Positions 1 to 8,512 are shown, numbered from the stretch's first letter. The stretch: DNA of 33,699 nucleotides from Burkholderiaceae bacterium (GCA_011525945.1 WYBJ01000012.1:1-33699), one strand, 5' to 3'. The notes: a model not told the origin generated them from the sequence alone. Translations and numbers: made by a program.

Positions 1-123
1 CGCCAGGTGTCCAACCTGGCTGCGGTTCGCTTCGCGTCTGGCGTCGATTTCGACACTTTTGCCACTCGTGGCGTCGCGAGCATCAAGAACATTGTTGCAA
101 CGACTTCTGACTCGGGACACTAG
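1..123. repeat. Right part of a palindromic MITE-like repeat (left window edge)
   Basis: Bases 1-53 are identical to 33647-33699. Bases 103-123 are the exact reverse complement of 33576-33596, so the two window ends are parts of the same element with 21-bp terminal inverted repeats. Internal symmetry supports this: a hairpin CCAGGT/ACCTGG lies at 3-8 and 14-19, and 39-52 is the reverse complement of 33615-33628. No transposase is present. The most economical reading is a non-autonomous palindromic repeat at which the assembly stopped. A circular 33,646-bp molecule is formally possible. Confidence 0.75.
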
Positions 124-165
124 CGGGGCGTGCGGGGATACTCAGCTTAGCGTGAAAGACATGGT

Positions 166-196
166 CCACCCCAAAGGCGTTCATCTTCAGGGGTGG
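166..196. repeat. Inverted repeat downstream of the formyltransferase gene
   Basis: CCACCCC at 166-172 is matched by GGGGTGG at 190-196, a 7-bp stem with a 17-nt loop. It lies just past the 3' end of the minus-strand oxc operon (stop at 273). It could act as a weak transcript end or be part of another small repeat. There is no T-run, so it is not an intrinsic terminator. The remainder of 124-272 shows no gene. Confidence 0.35.
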
Positions 197-272
197 TGCC
201 AACCACCATGCTCGTTAGGCCGGATTGCGATCGCATGGACTGCGCGCGATGACCGGTTCTCGGCGCTGCCCG

Positions 273-1205
273 CTATGCGCCAAGGAAAGTGCCGGCGCTC
301 ATGCCAGCGGAGCGTGCGAACTCGGCTGCGCCCATTTTCTTGCCATCCTCATGCCTCAGCCGGAGCACTTCAAGCTGACCGCCCTGAGCGGTAATACGGA
401 TACTTTCGGCGCCGATCGAGGTGATTTCGCCGATCTTACCGACCACTTCGGCGAAACGACGAAAGACGATCTTGCGCGCATCGTACAGGTAGAGCTTCTT
501 GCCGCCGAGCGTGGTCCAGGCTCCGGGCGCCGGGTTGCAACCGCGCACCAGGTCGTAAATCTGACCGACAGGCTTGGTCCAGTCTATGCGCGCTTCGGCG
601 CCGCGGCACCAGCCTTCGTAAGTCGCCTGTGCCTCGTCCTGCACCGTCTCGGCGTGCTTGCCGGCGTAGACGAGATCTGCCGCTTCCAGCATCGCGCTGA
701 CGCCCATCGGAAAGAGCTTGTTGAAGTAGACCTCGCCGAGCGTCTCGTCGGGGCCGATGTCGCACGATTTCTGCAACACCACCGGACCTTCGTCCAGCCC
801 GTCGGTGGGCCGGAAAATGGTGAGCCCCGTGCGCGTGGCACCCTGGATGATCGGCCAGTTGATCGAGCTCGGACCTCGATGCCTGGGCAAGAGCGAGGGG
901 TGATACTGGATCGTGCCCAGACGCGGAATCGTGACGAATTCCTGCGGCGCAAACAGCAGCACGTAGGCCATGACGCCGAGATCGACACCGAGACCGCGCA
1001 ACGCCTCCTGCGCCTCGGGCTTGCGATACGAGGCAAACTGAAAGAGCGCGAGGCCCTTTTCCTGTGCGGCCACCTTCAACGGATCGGGCCGGGCGCCCTC
1101 CTTGTCGGGCGCGACGAACACCCCGGCGACCTGATCCCCGCGCGCAAGAAACGCTTCCAGGACCGCCTTGCCATAGTCCTGCTGCCCAATGATCGCAATC
1201 TTCAT
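273..1205 (-). CDS. Formyltransferase family protein, 10-formyl-THF hydrolase-like
   Basis: 310-aa protein that closely resembles the N-terminal hydrolase domain of 10-formyltetrahydrofolate dehydrogenase (ALDH1L family) rather than a housekeeping methionyl-tRNA formyltransferase. Seen: an N-terminal MKIAIIGQ Rossmann strand, the folate/formyl motif HPSLLPRHRGPSSINW around residues 102-117 (His102), and DGLDEG with Asp138, matching the family's catalytic His and Asp. A C-terminal Fmt_C-like domain follows (about 205-300). It is the third gene after oxc and frc. Its ATG shares one base with the frc stop (TGATG) and has an AGGA site upstream; an in-frame GTG one codon earlier is less likely. 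Inferred role: moving or releasing the C1 unit between formyl-THF (or conceivably formyl-CoA) and formate during oxalate use. The exact reaction cannot be read from sequence. Confidence 0.85.
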   Translation of the reverse strand: MKIAIIGQQDYGKAVLEAFLARGDQVAGVFVAPDKEGARPDPLKVAAQEKGLALFQFASYRKPEAQEALRGLGVDLGVMAYVLLFAPQEFVTIPRLGTIQYHPSLLPRHRGPSSINWPIIQGATRTGLTIFRPTDGLDEGPVVLQKSCDIGPDETLGEVYFNKLFPMGVSAMLEAADLVYAGKHAETVQDEAQATYEGWCRGAEARIDWTKPVGQIYDLVRGCNPAPGAWTTLGGKKLYLYDARKIVFRRFAEVVGKIGEITSIGAESIRITAQGGQLEVLRLRHEDGKKMGAAEFARSAGMSAGTFLGA

Positions 1206-2473
1206 CACTTCTTCCTCGCAGGGATGCTGAACGCGCCGGCAGACTTCAGGTTCGAGATACGCGTCTCATCGTAGTCCAACACCTCGCGCAGGATCTCGTC
1301 GGTGTGCTCGCCAAGGGTGGGCGAGCGCTCGATGCGCGCCGGGGACGCCGACAGCTTGATCGGCATGCCGACGTTGTACCAGGTACCGCGCTGCGGGTGG
1401 TCGAGCTCGACCCACATCTGACGGCCGCGCACGTGCTCGTCGTTCGCGAGATCCTCGGTGCTCATGATCGGGCCGCACGGCACGTCGAGCGCGTTGAGGA
1501 TCGCCATCAGCTCGCGCTTGCTGTACTTCTCGGCGAACTTGTTGATGAGCGTCCACATGAGGTTCTGGTTCGTGCGTCGTTCGCCAATCGAGCTGAGGCG
1601 CGGGTCGGTCGCCATGTCGTGCATCCCGACTTCCGGGCCGACCCGTTTCGCGAGCGCCCCCCATACCGCCTCCTGCACCACGACGTAGAGCCAGTCGTTG
1701 GCGCCGTGCGGCTTGCAATGGATCGCGTTGCCGAGCTGACCGCCGCCCGAATCATTGCCGGCGCGCGGCACCTCGCCCATGCCCTGGTAGGTGGGCACGG
1801 AGTACTCGGCAAGCGGCCCGTGCGCCAGGCGCTGATGATCGCGGAATTTCACTCGGCACAGGTTCATCACACCGTCCATCATCGCGACCTCGACGTACTG
1901 GCCTTCACCCGTGTGCTCGGCCTGGCGTAGCGCCGCCAACAGACCGATCGCCAGATGTAGCCCCGTGCCCGAATCGCCGATCTGCGCTCCGGTGACAAAA
2001 GGCGCTCCCTCGGGCACGCCGGTCGTGCTCATCGCTCCGCCCATCGCCTGCGCCACGTTCTCGTAAGCCTTGAACTCGGCGTAGGGCCCGGTCGAGCCGA
2101 AGCCCTTGATCGAACCCATGACGATCTTCGGATTGATCTCGTGAATCTTCTCCCACGGAAAGCCGAACCGATCCAGCACGCCCGGTCCGAAGTTCTCCAT
2201 GATGATGTCGCATTGCTTCAACAGATCGATAAAGACCTGCTTGCCCTCGGCCGTCTTCATGTTCACGGTGATCGAGCGCTTGTTGCAGTTGAGCATCGTG
2301 AAGTAGAGGCTGTCCGCGTTGGCTATATCGCGCAGTTGCCCGCGCGTGGCGTCGCCTTGCGGGTTCTCGAACTTGATCACGTCAGCGCCCATCCAGGCGA
2401 GCAGCTGCGAACACGTCGGCCCCGCCTGCACATGCGTCATGTCGAGGATGCGCACACCCTTCAATGCTTCCAT
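1205..2473 (-). CDS. frc: Formyl-CoA:oxalate CoA-transferase
   Basis: 422-aa class III (CaiB/BaiF) CoA-transferase that swaps CoA from formyl-CoA to oxalate, giving oxalyl-CoA and formate in the cytoplasm. Seen: HVQAGP near residues 14-19, the Asp167 context TGAQIGDSGTG that matches the catalytic Asp169 of the Oxalobacter enzyme, and a glycine loop SGGGQ after the large domain. Length fits the family (about 416-428 aa). Position 46 is Gln (TRGQLRD) where Oxalobacter FRC has Trp48, as in E. coli YfdW. The start is set by a strong GGAGG five bases before the ATG; the long open frame upstream of it overlaps oxc and is rejected. The gene lies 47 nt downstream of oxc in the same operon, and its leader has 11 nt complementary to the small RNA at 23193-23276. 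Confidence 0.95.
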   Translation of the reverse strand: MEALKGVRILDMTHVQAGPTCSQLLAWMGADVIKFENPQGDATRGQLRDIANADSLYFTMLNCNKRSITVNMKTAEGKQVFIDLLKQCDIIMENFGPGVLDRFGFPWEKIHEINPKIVMGSIKGFGSTGPYAEFKAYENVAQAMGGAMSTTGVPEGAPFVTGAQIGDSGTGLHLAIGLLAALRQAEHTGEGQYVEVAMMDGVMNLCRVKFRDHQRLAHGPLAEYSVPTYQGMGEVPRAGNDSGGGQLGNAIHCKPHGANDWLYVVVQEAVWGALAKRVGPEVGMHDMATDPRLSSIGERRTNQNLMWTLINKFAEKYSKRELMAILNALDVPCGPIMSTEDLANDEHVRGRQMWVELDHPQRGTWYNVGMPIKLSASPARIERSPTLGEHTDEILREVLDYDETRISNLKSAGAFSIPARKK

Positions 2474-2520
2474 TGTTTCCTCCAATGCCGCCGGGCGGCA
2501 ATTTCTCTCCCGCGTCGCGG

Positions 2521-4263
2521 CTATTTCTTCTTCGCGCTGGTCGGATTCAGGCTCGTGATGCGGCCGCTCTCGGTACCGGCCGCCTCGTCGATCACGGCGT
2601 TGACGAGCGTGGGCCGGCGCGAACGCAGCGCCTCCTCCATCGCTGCGCGCAGCTCCGCAGGCGTGGTGGCGTGCACGCCTATGCCGCCAAAGGCTTCCAT
2701 CAGTTTGTCGTAGCGCGCACCCTTGACGAGTGCGCAAGGCGCGGGGTCGGAACCACCGGTCGGATTGACATCGACACCGCGGTAGACGCCGTTGTTGTTG
2801 AACACCACCACGCATACCGGCAGGTTGTAGCGGCAGATCGTCTCGACTTCCATGCCGGAGAAACCGAACGCGCTATCGCCCTCGATGGCGATCACGGGCC
2901 CGCCGCTCACGACAGCGGCGGCGACGCAAAATCCCATGCCGATACCCATCACGCCCCAGGTGCCGACGTCCAGGCGCTTACGCGGCTTGTACATGTCGAC
3001 GATGCTGCGCGTGAAGTCGAGCGCGTTGGCGCCCTCGTTGACGAAGATCGCGTCCGGATTCGCCTTCACGATGTCGCGTACCACATTGAGCGCGCTGTGG
3101 AAGTTCATCGGCGTTGGATTCATGGCCAACGTCTCGGCCATGCGCGCGATGTTCTTGGCCTTGCGCTCGGCGATCGCGCCCAGCCAGTCGCTGCTCGGTT
3201 TGACCCAGCCGGCGCCGACACCGGAGAGGAGCGCCGCCACGCACGAGCCGATGTCGCCGACGATCGGCGCGTCGATAGCGACATTGCTGTCGGCCTCGGT
3301 CGGCGAGATGTCGATCTGGATGAACTTCTGACCACCCCAATCCTTCGCCCTCTTACCGCCCCAGGTCTTGCCCTTGCCGTGCGATAGAAGCCAGTTCAGG
3401 CGCGCACCGATCAGCATGACGACGTCAGACTCGGGCAGCACATAGGAGCGCGCCGCCGCCGCCGATTGTTCGTGCGTATCGGGTAGCAATCCCTTCGCCA
3501 TCGACATCGGCAGATAAGGAATGCCGGTCTTCTCGACCAGGGCACGGATATCCGCGTCGGCTTGCGCATAGGCCGCACCCTTGCCCAGCACGATGAGCGG
3601 CCGCTTGGCGCTCTTCAGCAGATCGAGCGCACGGTCGATCGCAGCCTGCTCCGGGATCTGCCGCGGCGCCGGGTCGACGACCTTGATCAGGCTGCGCCGG
3701 CCGACTTGCGCATCGATCGCCTGGCCGAAGAGCTTGGCCGGCAGATCGAGATAGACCCCGCCCGGGCGGCCGGAAACCGCCGCCCGGATGGCGCGCGCGA
3801 TACCGACGCCGATGTCTTCGGCGTGCAATACCCGGAAGGCGGCCTTGGCGAGCGGCCTGGCGATCGCGAGTTGATCCATCTCCTCGTAGTCGCCTTGCTG
3901 CAGATCGACGATCTCGCGCTCGCTCGAGCCGCTGATGAGAATCATCGGGAAACAATTCGTAGTCGCGTTGGCGAGCGCGGTGAGGCCGTTGAGGAAGCCC
4001 GGCGCGGACACCGTGATACAGACGCCGGGGGTGCGCGTCATGAAGCCCGCGATCGCGGCCGCGTGACCGGCATTCTGCTCGTGCCGGAACGCGATCAGGC
4101 GTATGCCCTCGGCCTGCGCGCGACGGGTCAGATCGGTAATGGGTATTCCAGGGAGCGCGAAAAGCGTGTCGATACCATTGAGCTTGAGGGCGTCGATCAC
4201 GAGTTGAAAACCATCGGTCGTTTCGTGCGATTGCGTATCGGTCGTCATGCTGAGATCTGTCAT
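2521..4263 (-). CDS. oxc: Oxalyl-CoA decarboxylase
   Basis: 580-aa thiamine-diphosphate enzyme converting oxalyl-CoA to formyl-CoA and CO2, the energy-relevant step of oxalate catabolism. Seen: the N-terminal PYR domain with activating Glu62 in [11 protein letters not shown], the central domain, and the C-terminal ThDP/Mg motif GDS (462-464) followed by NNN (489-491) in the [18 protein letters not shown] context typical of Oxc. The C-terminus is rich in Lys, as in the Oxalobacter enzyme (568 aa). The ATG at 4263 has GAGG nine bases upstream; a second ATG five codons in (4248) lacks a site. It is the first gene of oxc-frc-formyltransferase and is transcribed away from the Crp/Fnr regulator, with the Fnr-like box between them. 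Confidence 0.96.
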   Translation of the reverse strand: MTDLSMTTDTQSHETTDGFQLVIDALKLNGIDTLFALPGIPITDLTRRAQAEGIRLIAFRHEQNAGHAAAIAGFMTRTPGVCITVSAPGFLNGLTALANATTNCFPMILISGSSEREIVDLQQGDYEEMDQLAIARPLAKAAFRVLHAEDIGVGIARAIRAAVSGRPGGVYLDLPAKLFGQAIDAQVGRRSLIKVVDPAPRQIPEQAAIDRALDLLKSAKRPLIVLGKGAAYAQADADIRALVEKTGIPYLPMSMAKGLLPDTHEQSAAAARSYVLPESDVVMLIGARLNWLLSHGKGKTWGGKRAKDWGGQKFIQIDISPTEADSNVAIDAPIVGDIGSCVAALLSGVGAGWVKPSSDWLGAIAERKAKNIARMAETLAMNPTPMNFHSALNVVRDIVKANPDAIFVNEGANALDFTRSIVDMYKPRKRLDVGTWGVMGIGMGFCVAAAVVSGGPVIAIEGDSAFGFSGMEVETICRYNLPVCVVVFNNNGVYRGVDVNPTGGSDPAPCALVKGARYDKLMEAFGGIGVHATTPAELRAAMEEALRSRRPTLVNAVIDEAAGTESGRITSLNPTSAKKK

Positions 4264-4411
4264 GGGAAGATGCCTCGCGTTCTCGCCATCGATTGCACAA
4301 GCGATCGTTCAGTGGTCACCCGCCGCGAAACGCTCGCCCGGGTGGGTGCTCGATTCGCAGCAGGTGCGGGCCAACCTGGCGGTGTTGCGGGTGTGAACTG
4401 CTCGCACGCCT

Positions 4412-4454
4412 ATGATAGAGGGCTCCTTGCTTGCGCGTACTTGACCGCGATCAA
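4412..4454 (-). promoter_or_regulatory. oxc promoter with Fnr-like box
   Basis: The box TTGACCGCGATCAA lies at 4441-4454. Reading the minus strand, it is followed by exactly 23 nt and then TATCAT (4412-4417), a good -10 element. This places the box centre near -41.5, the class II activator position, and replaces a -35 element. The transcript leader would be about 140 nt. The same arrangement recurs at 8516-8557, 15618-15660 and 22510-22552. The box is shared with the divergent regulator gene. Confidence 0.75.
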
Positions 4455-4514
4455 GATTCCTCGGCAGGCACGGCCGCTCGCGCCGCAGCAGGCGTGGTAC
4501 GCACGGGAATTCGC

Positions 4515-4535
4515 TATATACTCGACCGCGGTAGA
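4515..4535 (+). promoter_or_regulatory. Possible promoter and degenerate autoregulatory site of the Crp/Fnr gene
   Basis: TATATA at 4515-4520 could be a -10 element for the regulator starting at 4555. No convincing -35 is seen. Immediately downstream, 4522-4535 reads TCGACCGCGGTAGA, which keeps the ACCGCGGT core of the regulon box but loses the outer TTGA/TCAA match. A weak site over the transcription start would suit autorepression; this is inference. Confidence 0.3.
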
Positions 4536-4554
4536 CAGCGCGCGAGCGCCACAA

Positions 4555-5172
4555 ATGTCCCTGCTCGCAGTCCATCCCGAAGCCCGAATCATCCGCGTGC
4601 AACTGCGCCAGAACCTGGCGCTCAAGGACCTCGGCGCCGCGCAGTGGCAGGAGTTGGAGCCGCGGCTCGAGATCGTGGACTATCCCAAAGGGGAGTTGCT
4701 CGAGCATCAGGGCGACCGGGCGATGGAGCAGTATTTCATCCTCGACGGGATATTGAAGCGCGTGGTGTCGAATGCCGAGGGGCATGAAATGATCCTGCGC
4801 TTCGCCGCCGAAAGCGACATCGACACGAGCTACGCCGCCTGGCGGCTGAAGACCCCCATCCCCTATTCGATTCGGGCGCTGACGCGGGTGCGTGCCGCCA
4901 AGCTCTCGATGCAGGAGTGGATCGCGTTCATGGAGCGCCACCCGGCAGTGAAGTCTGCGTTCGAATTCCAGGTGATGAAACTTATGAGCGAAGTGATGGC
5001 GCATGTCATTACCTTGCATTTGCTGGATGCGCCCGGGCGCGTGCGGCGCTTCCTGCGCAAGAACGCTCAACTCAGCGAGCGCCTGCCCAAGAAGGAGCTC
5101 GCATCCTACCTGAACCTCTCGCCGGAAACGCTGAGCCGGCTGAAGAAACGAGGCAAGATCAGCGTGCCGTAG
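4555..5172 (+). CDS. Crp/Fnr-family transcriptional regulator of the oxalate cluster
   Basis: 205-aa regulator with an N-terminal cyclic-nucleotide-binding-like beta barrel (about 20-115), a dimerisation helix (about 130-157) and a C-terminal winged helix-turn-helix (about 160-205). The recognition helix reads SPETLSRLKK, with Glu191, Ser194 and Arg195 in the E-x-x-S-R pattern by which Fnr reads TTGA. The protein has no cysteine, so it cannot carry an Fnr Fe-S cluster; it may sense a small ligand or act together with coactivators. It is transcribed divergently from oxc across a TTGACCGCGATCAA box, and the same box precedes three other operons here, making it the probable regulon activator. 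The ATG at 4555 is chosen because the fold begins here; its Shine-Dalgarno is weak. Confidence 0.9.
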   Translation: MSLLAVHPEARIIRVQLRQNLALKDLGAAQWQELEPRLEIVDYPKGELLEHQGDRAMEQYFILDGILKRVVSNAEGHEMILRFAAESDIDTSYAAWRLKTPIPYSIRALTRVRAAKLSMQEWIAFMERHPAVKSAFEFQVMKLMSEVMAHVITLHLLDAPGRVRRFLRKNAQLSERLPKKELASYLNLSPETLSRLKKRGKISVP

Positions 5173-5271
5173 GCGTTATTACTCCGGCGCCACGGGCAAC
5201 CGCTTGCCGACGGCCGCAACGAAAGGCACGTTCACGGTAAGGCTCCGGCCCGGCGATCGCGCCACGGCCGC

Positions 5272-6774
5272 TCAGCCGGGTTGCGGCTGGCGCGTGCGCG
5301 GCAGTACCCGTACCAGCAAAGGCCAGAGCAGGAGCACCAGGGCAAGCGTCGTGATGCCACCGACCAAAACATTGCTGAAGAAGATTCGTACGTCGCCTTG
5401 CGACATCAGCATCGACTGACGAAACGAATCTTCCGCGCGGTCGCCGAGGACCAGCGCAAGCACCAGCGGCGCAAGCGGATAGTCCAGTTTCTTGAACGTA
5501 TAGCCGACTACCCCGAACAGGAGCATCAGCCAGATGTCCATCATGGCATTGTGAACCGTGTAAGCACCGATCGAACAGATCACGATGATAATGGGCGCAA
5601 TGATTGAAAACGGCACGCGAAGGATCGCGGCGAAGAACGGCACGCAGGTGAGCACGACGATGAGCCCGGCGATGTTGCCGAGATACATACTGGCGATAAG
5701 GCCCCAGACGAAGTCCTTCTGCTCGACGAACAGTAGCGGCCCGGGCTGCAACCCCCAGATCAGCAGGCCGCCCAGGAGCACGGCCGCGGTCGGACTTCCG
5801 GGCACGCCGAGCGTCAGCATCGGCAGCAGTGCGCTCGTGCCGGCCGCGTGCGCCGCGGTTTCCGGTGCGACCACCCCCTCGAGCTGGCCGGCACCGAACT
5901 TGTTCCCGTCGCGCGACACGCGTTTGGCCACCCCGTAGCTCATGAACGAGGCGGGAGTCGCACCGCCAGGAACGATGCCCATGGCGCAACCGATCAGGCA
6001 AGCGCGAAACGACGATGCCCAGTAGCGCGGGAGTTTCGCCCACGTCTCCAGCACGACGCGCGGATTGATCTTGGCGCTCTTGCCCTGAAACGCGAGCCCC
6101 TCCTCCATCGATTGCAGGATCTCGCCGATGCCGAATAGGCCGATGACGGCGACCAGGAAATCGAACCCGCGCATCATCTCGGCAAATCCGAAGGTGAGCC
6201 GCAACTGACCTGTTACCGTGTCGATGCCGACGGCGGCGAGTGCAAAACCGATCATCATGGCGGCGACGATCTTGAACGGCGACCCCCTGCCCAAGCCGAC
6301 GAAGCTGCAGAACGTGAGCAAGTACACCGAGAAGAATTCAGGCGGGCCGAACTGGAGCGCAAATCCGGCCACCAGCGGTGCGAGAAAGGTGAAGATGATC
6401 ACGGCGAACAACGCGCCGATGAACGAAGAGGTGAACGCGCCCGTCAGCGCCTCCCCGGCGCGGCCCTGCTGAGCCATGGGATAACCGTCGAATGTGGTTG
6501 CCACCGACCACGGCTCGCCCGGGATATTGAACAGCACCGATGTGATGGCGCCGCCGAACAATGCCCCCCAGTAGATGCACGAGAGCATGATGATGGCCGA
6601 GGTCGGCGGCATCGAGAAGGTGAGCGGCAACAGAATGGCGATGCCGTTGGCGCCGCCCAGGCCCGGCAGCACCCCGATGACGACGCCGAGCAGAATGCCG
6701 AGAAACATGAGCGCCACATTCAGCGGCGATAGCGCTACCGCGAAACCGTGGAAAAGAGCGCTCAGCTCCGCCAC
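5272..6774 (-). CDS. Tripartite tricarboxylate transporter, large membrane subunit (TctA family)
   Basis: 500-aa membrane protein with about 12 hydrophobic segments and the two internal TctA repeats. The first has GVLPGLGG and GGAITSVLFNIPGEP near residues 35-90; the second has the PGSPTAAVLLGG stretch. It is the channel subunit of a solute-receptor-dependent, ion-driven importer in the inner membrane. The start is GTG with GGAAAG somewhat far upstream. It is the last gene of the receptor-TctB-TctA operon, 48 nt after tctB, and runs convergently toward the Crp/Fnr gene with 99 nt between stops. Substrate is unknown; the oxalate context and shared promoter box suggest oxalate or a related dicarboxylate. 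Confidence 0.93.
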   Translation of the reverse strand: MAELSALFHGFAVALSPLNVALMFLGILLGVVIGVLPGLGGANGIAILLPLTFSMPPTSAIIMLSCIYWGALFGGAITSVLFNIPGEPWSVATTFDGYPMAQQGRAGEALTGAFTSSFIGALFAVIIFTFLAPLVAGFALQFGPPEFFSVYLLTFCSFVGLGRGSPFKIVAAMMIGFALAAVGIDTVTGQLRLTFGFAEMMRGFDFLVAVIGLFGIGEILQSMEEGLAFQGKSAKINPRVVLETWAKLPRYWASSFRACLIGCAMGIVPGGATPASFMSYGVAKRVSRDGNKFGAGQLEGVVAPETAAHAAGTSALLPMLTLGVPGSPTAAVLLGGLLIWGLQPGPLLFVEQKDFVWGLIASMYLGNIAGLIVVLTCVPFFAAILRVPFSIIAPIIIVICSIGAYTVHNAMMDIWLMLLFGVVGYTFKKLDYPLAPLVLALVLGDRAEDSFRQSMLMSQGDVRIFFSNVLVGGITTLALVLLLWPLLVRVLPRTRQPQPG

Positions 6775-6822
6775 GTCAGGCGACTTTCCGCACGCGCGCC
6801 GCCGGCAAGGTCGAGCGGCGCA

Positions 6823-7332
6823 TCAATAACCCAGGAAACCGAGCGGATCCAGCAAGCCCTTGTACAACGGGACCTTGAACCACACCTCGAACATGAGGAA
6901 GAAGAACGTCATCACGCTCACGCCCACGAGGACGGCCACCAGCATCGAATAGCGCCCGAGCCAGTACATGAATACGGCGATGTAGGCGGCCCCGGCAAGA
7001 TAGATGCCGATCACCTGGATGCCAAGGACGTACACCGCCGCCGGGACCAGCACCTGCATCACCCGCTTCAGTGCTCCCCAGGCGACGAATACCGGCGGCC
7101 CGGCATGCTTGCCGACGATGGCGTGCAGCAGGACCATCGCCGCGCAACCGCAGATGATCACGCCGATGTAGAACGGGAAGTAGCCGGCCTCGGGGCCATC
7201 GGAGGCCCATCGGGCCCCAAGGCGAAAGCTGTCGAATACGACCACCGCACCGAGCATGAAAACGGTGGCTGCGACCACGATCTCCACCGTCCGTGTCGAC
7301 AACCCGCGCTCGGATTGCACACCGTCACTCAC
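6823..7332 (-). CDS. Tripartite tricarboxylate transporter, small membrane subunit (TctB family)
   Basis: 169-aa protein with four predicted membrane helices (about 16-36, 50-72, 90-125 and 130-155) and the typical GPEAGYFPFYIG segment of TctB proteins between helices 1 and 2. It pairs with the TctA channel encoded next. The GTG start at 7332 has GAGGAGGT about ten bases upstream. Position between the receptor and TctA genes is canonical for these operons. Sequence conservation of TctB is low, so the call rests on topology, motif and gene order together. Confidence 0.88.
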   Translation of the reverse strand: MSDGVQSERGLSTRTVEIVVAATVFMLGAVVVFDSFRLGARWASDGPEAGYFPFYIGVIICGCAAMVLLHAIVGKHAGPPVFVAWGALKRVMQVLVPAAVYVLGIQVIGIYLAGAAYIAVFMYWLGRYSMLVAVLVGVSVMTFFFLMFEVWFKVPLYKGLLDPLGFLGY

Positions 7333-7430
7333 GCTGCAACGACCTCCTCATCCGCCCCGGATCGAGTCTGATGCGCGCGCCGCCAGGCCGCGGCGTGGCC
7401 ACGCCCCGGCGACGCGATCGCCCGAGCGAG

Positions 7431-8438
7431 CTACTTCTTCGCCAGAAAACCCGCTTCCTGCATCAAGGTGCGATGCGTCGCCTCGGCCTGCTCGAGCCAT
7501 TTGACGAATTCGGCGCCGCTCATGAAGGTGGTGTTGTACGCACCATCGGTCATGAACTTCTTCCATTCCGGGGTCTCGCGGACCTTCTTGAATACACCCA
7601 GGTAGTAATCGACCGCATCCCGCGAAACACCCGGCGAGGTGAAGATCCCGCGCAGCATGACGTAGTCGACCGGGACGCCGGCCTCCTTGCACGATGGAAT
7701 ATCGTGCCAGGCCATGTCGCCGGCGATCTTGTCCTTGTACGCCATGCGTTCGGAATCGAATACGCACAAGGGCCGCAGCTTGCCTCCGCGCCAGTGCGCA
7801 ACGCCCTCGATCGGATTATTCACCGACGAATCGATATGCTTGCCCACGAGCTGCACCGCGACCGTGCCGCCGCCCTTGAACGGGATATAGGTGAACTTGG
7901 TCCCGGTCGCTTTCTCGAGTGCCACCGTGATGATCTGGTCTTCCTGCTTCGAGCCCGTGCCGCCCATCTTGAACTTGTTGGGCCCTGCGGCCTTGACCGC
8001 CGAGATGTAGTCCTTGGCCGACTTATACGGCGACTCGGCGTTGACCCACAGTACGAACTGATCGAGCGCGAGCATGGCGACCGGCGTCAGATCCTTCCAG
8101 TTGAACGGAACCCCGGTGGCAAGCGGCGTGGTGAACAGATTCGAGAGCGTGATGATGATCTTGTGCGGGTCATTCTTCGCTTCCTTGATGTGCAGAAAGC
8201 CCTCCGCACCTGCGCCGCCGGACTTGTTCACCACGATCAGCGGCTGCTTCATGAGATTGTGCTTCTGCACGATCCCCTGCACCAGGCGCGACATCTGGTC
8301 CGCACCGCCGCCCGTACCCGCTGGCACGACGAACTCCACGGGCTTGGTGGGCTCCCAACCCAACGCAGCGGTCGGCAAGCCGACCAGTGCGGCGGCCGCG
8401 AGCAACAACGCGCGCCGAGCGTGTCCGAATGAACTCAT
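7431..8438 (-). CDS. Periplasmic solute receptor, Bug/TctC family
   Basis: 335-aa secreted binding protein of a tripartite tricarboxylate transporter. Seen: a Sec signal peptide with Arg-rich start, hydrophobic core and likely cleavage after ALG (residue 27). The family motif VEFVVPAGTGGGADQMSR follows, with the VNKSGGAGAEG loop and the mid-protein GGTGSKQEDQ and IPFKGGG segments that line the ligand cleft in Bug proteins. The ATG at 8438 has GGAGGAGG four bases upstream; the open frame extending to 8489 is rejected. It is the first gene of the operon and is preceded by the Fnr-like box promoter at 8516-8557. Bug receptors bind varied carboxylates, so oxalate is an inference from context only. 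Confidence 0.93.
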   Translation of the reverse strand: MSSFGHARRALLLAAAALVGLPTAALGWEPTKPVEFVVPAGTGGGADQMSRLVQGIVQKHNLMKQPLIVVNKSGGAGAEGFLHIKEAKNDPHKIIITLSNLFTTPLATGVPFNWKDLTPVAMLALDQFVLWVNAESPYKSAKDYISAVKAAGPNKFKMGGTGSKQEDQIITVALEKATGTKFTYIPFKGGGTVAVQLVGKHIDSSVNNPIEGVAHWRGGKLRPLCVFDSERMAYKDKIAGDMAWHDIPSCKEAGVPVDYVMLRGIFTSPGVSRDAVDYYLGVFKKVRETPEWKKFMTDGAYNTTFMSGAEFVKWLEQAEATHRTLMQEAGFLAKK

Positions 8439-8490
8439 GATGCCTCCTCCACGTTGTTTGCGATTCGTGCCTTCGCGTGCCGAGCGCACG

Positions 8491-8512
8491 GCGATGCCAG
8501 TAACGGCATCGC
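8491..8512. repeat. 8-bp inverted repeat at the 5' end of the bug transcript
   Basis: GCGATGCC (8491-8498) and GGCATCGC (8505-8512) form a perfect 8-bp stem with a 6-nt loop. The predicted transcription start lies near 8509, so the hairpin would sit at or overlap the very 5' end of the mRNA. It could stabilise the transcript or be an operator for a second regulator. Confidence 0.45.

Noticed and set aside
225..1274. 349-codon plus-strand frame at the left end
   Set aside because: Antisense to the formyltransferase gene; no motifs or ribosome site. The minus-strand frame has clear family signatures.
2474..2815. N-terminal extension of frc by 114 codons
   Set aside because: Overlaps the 3' end of oxc out of frame. 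The Frc fold begins at MEALKGVRIL right after a strong GGAGG.
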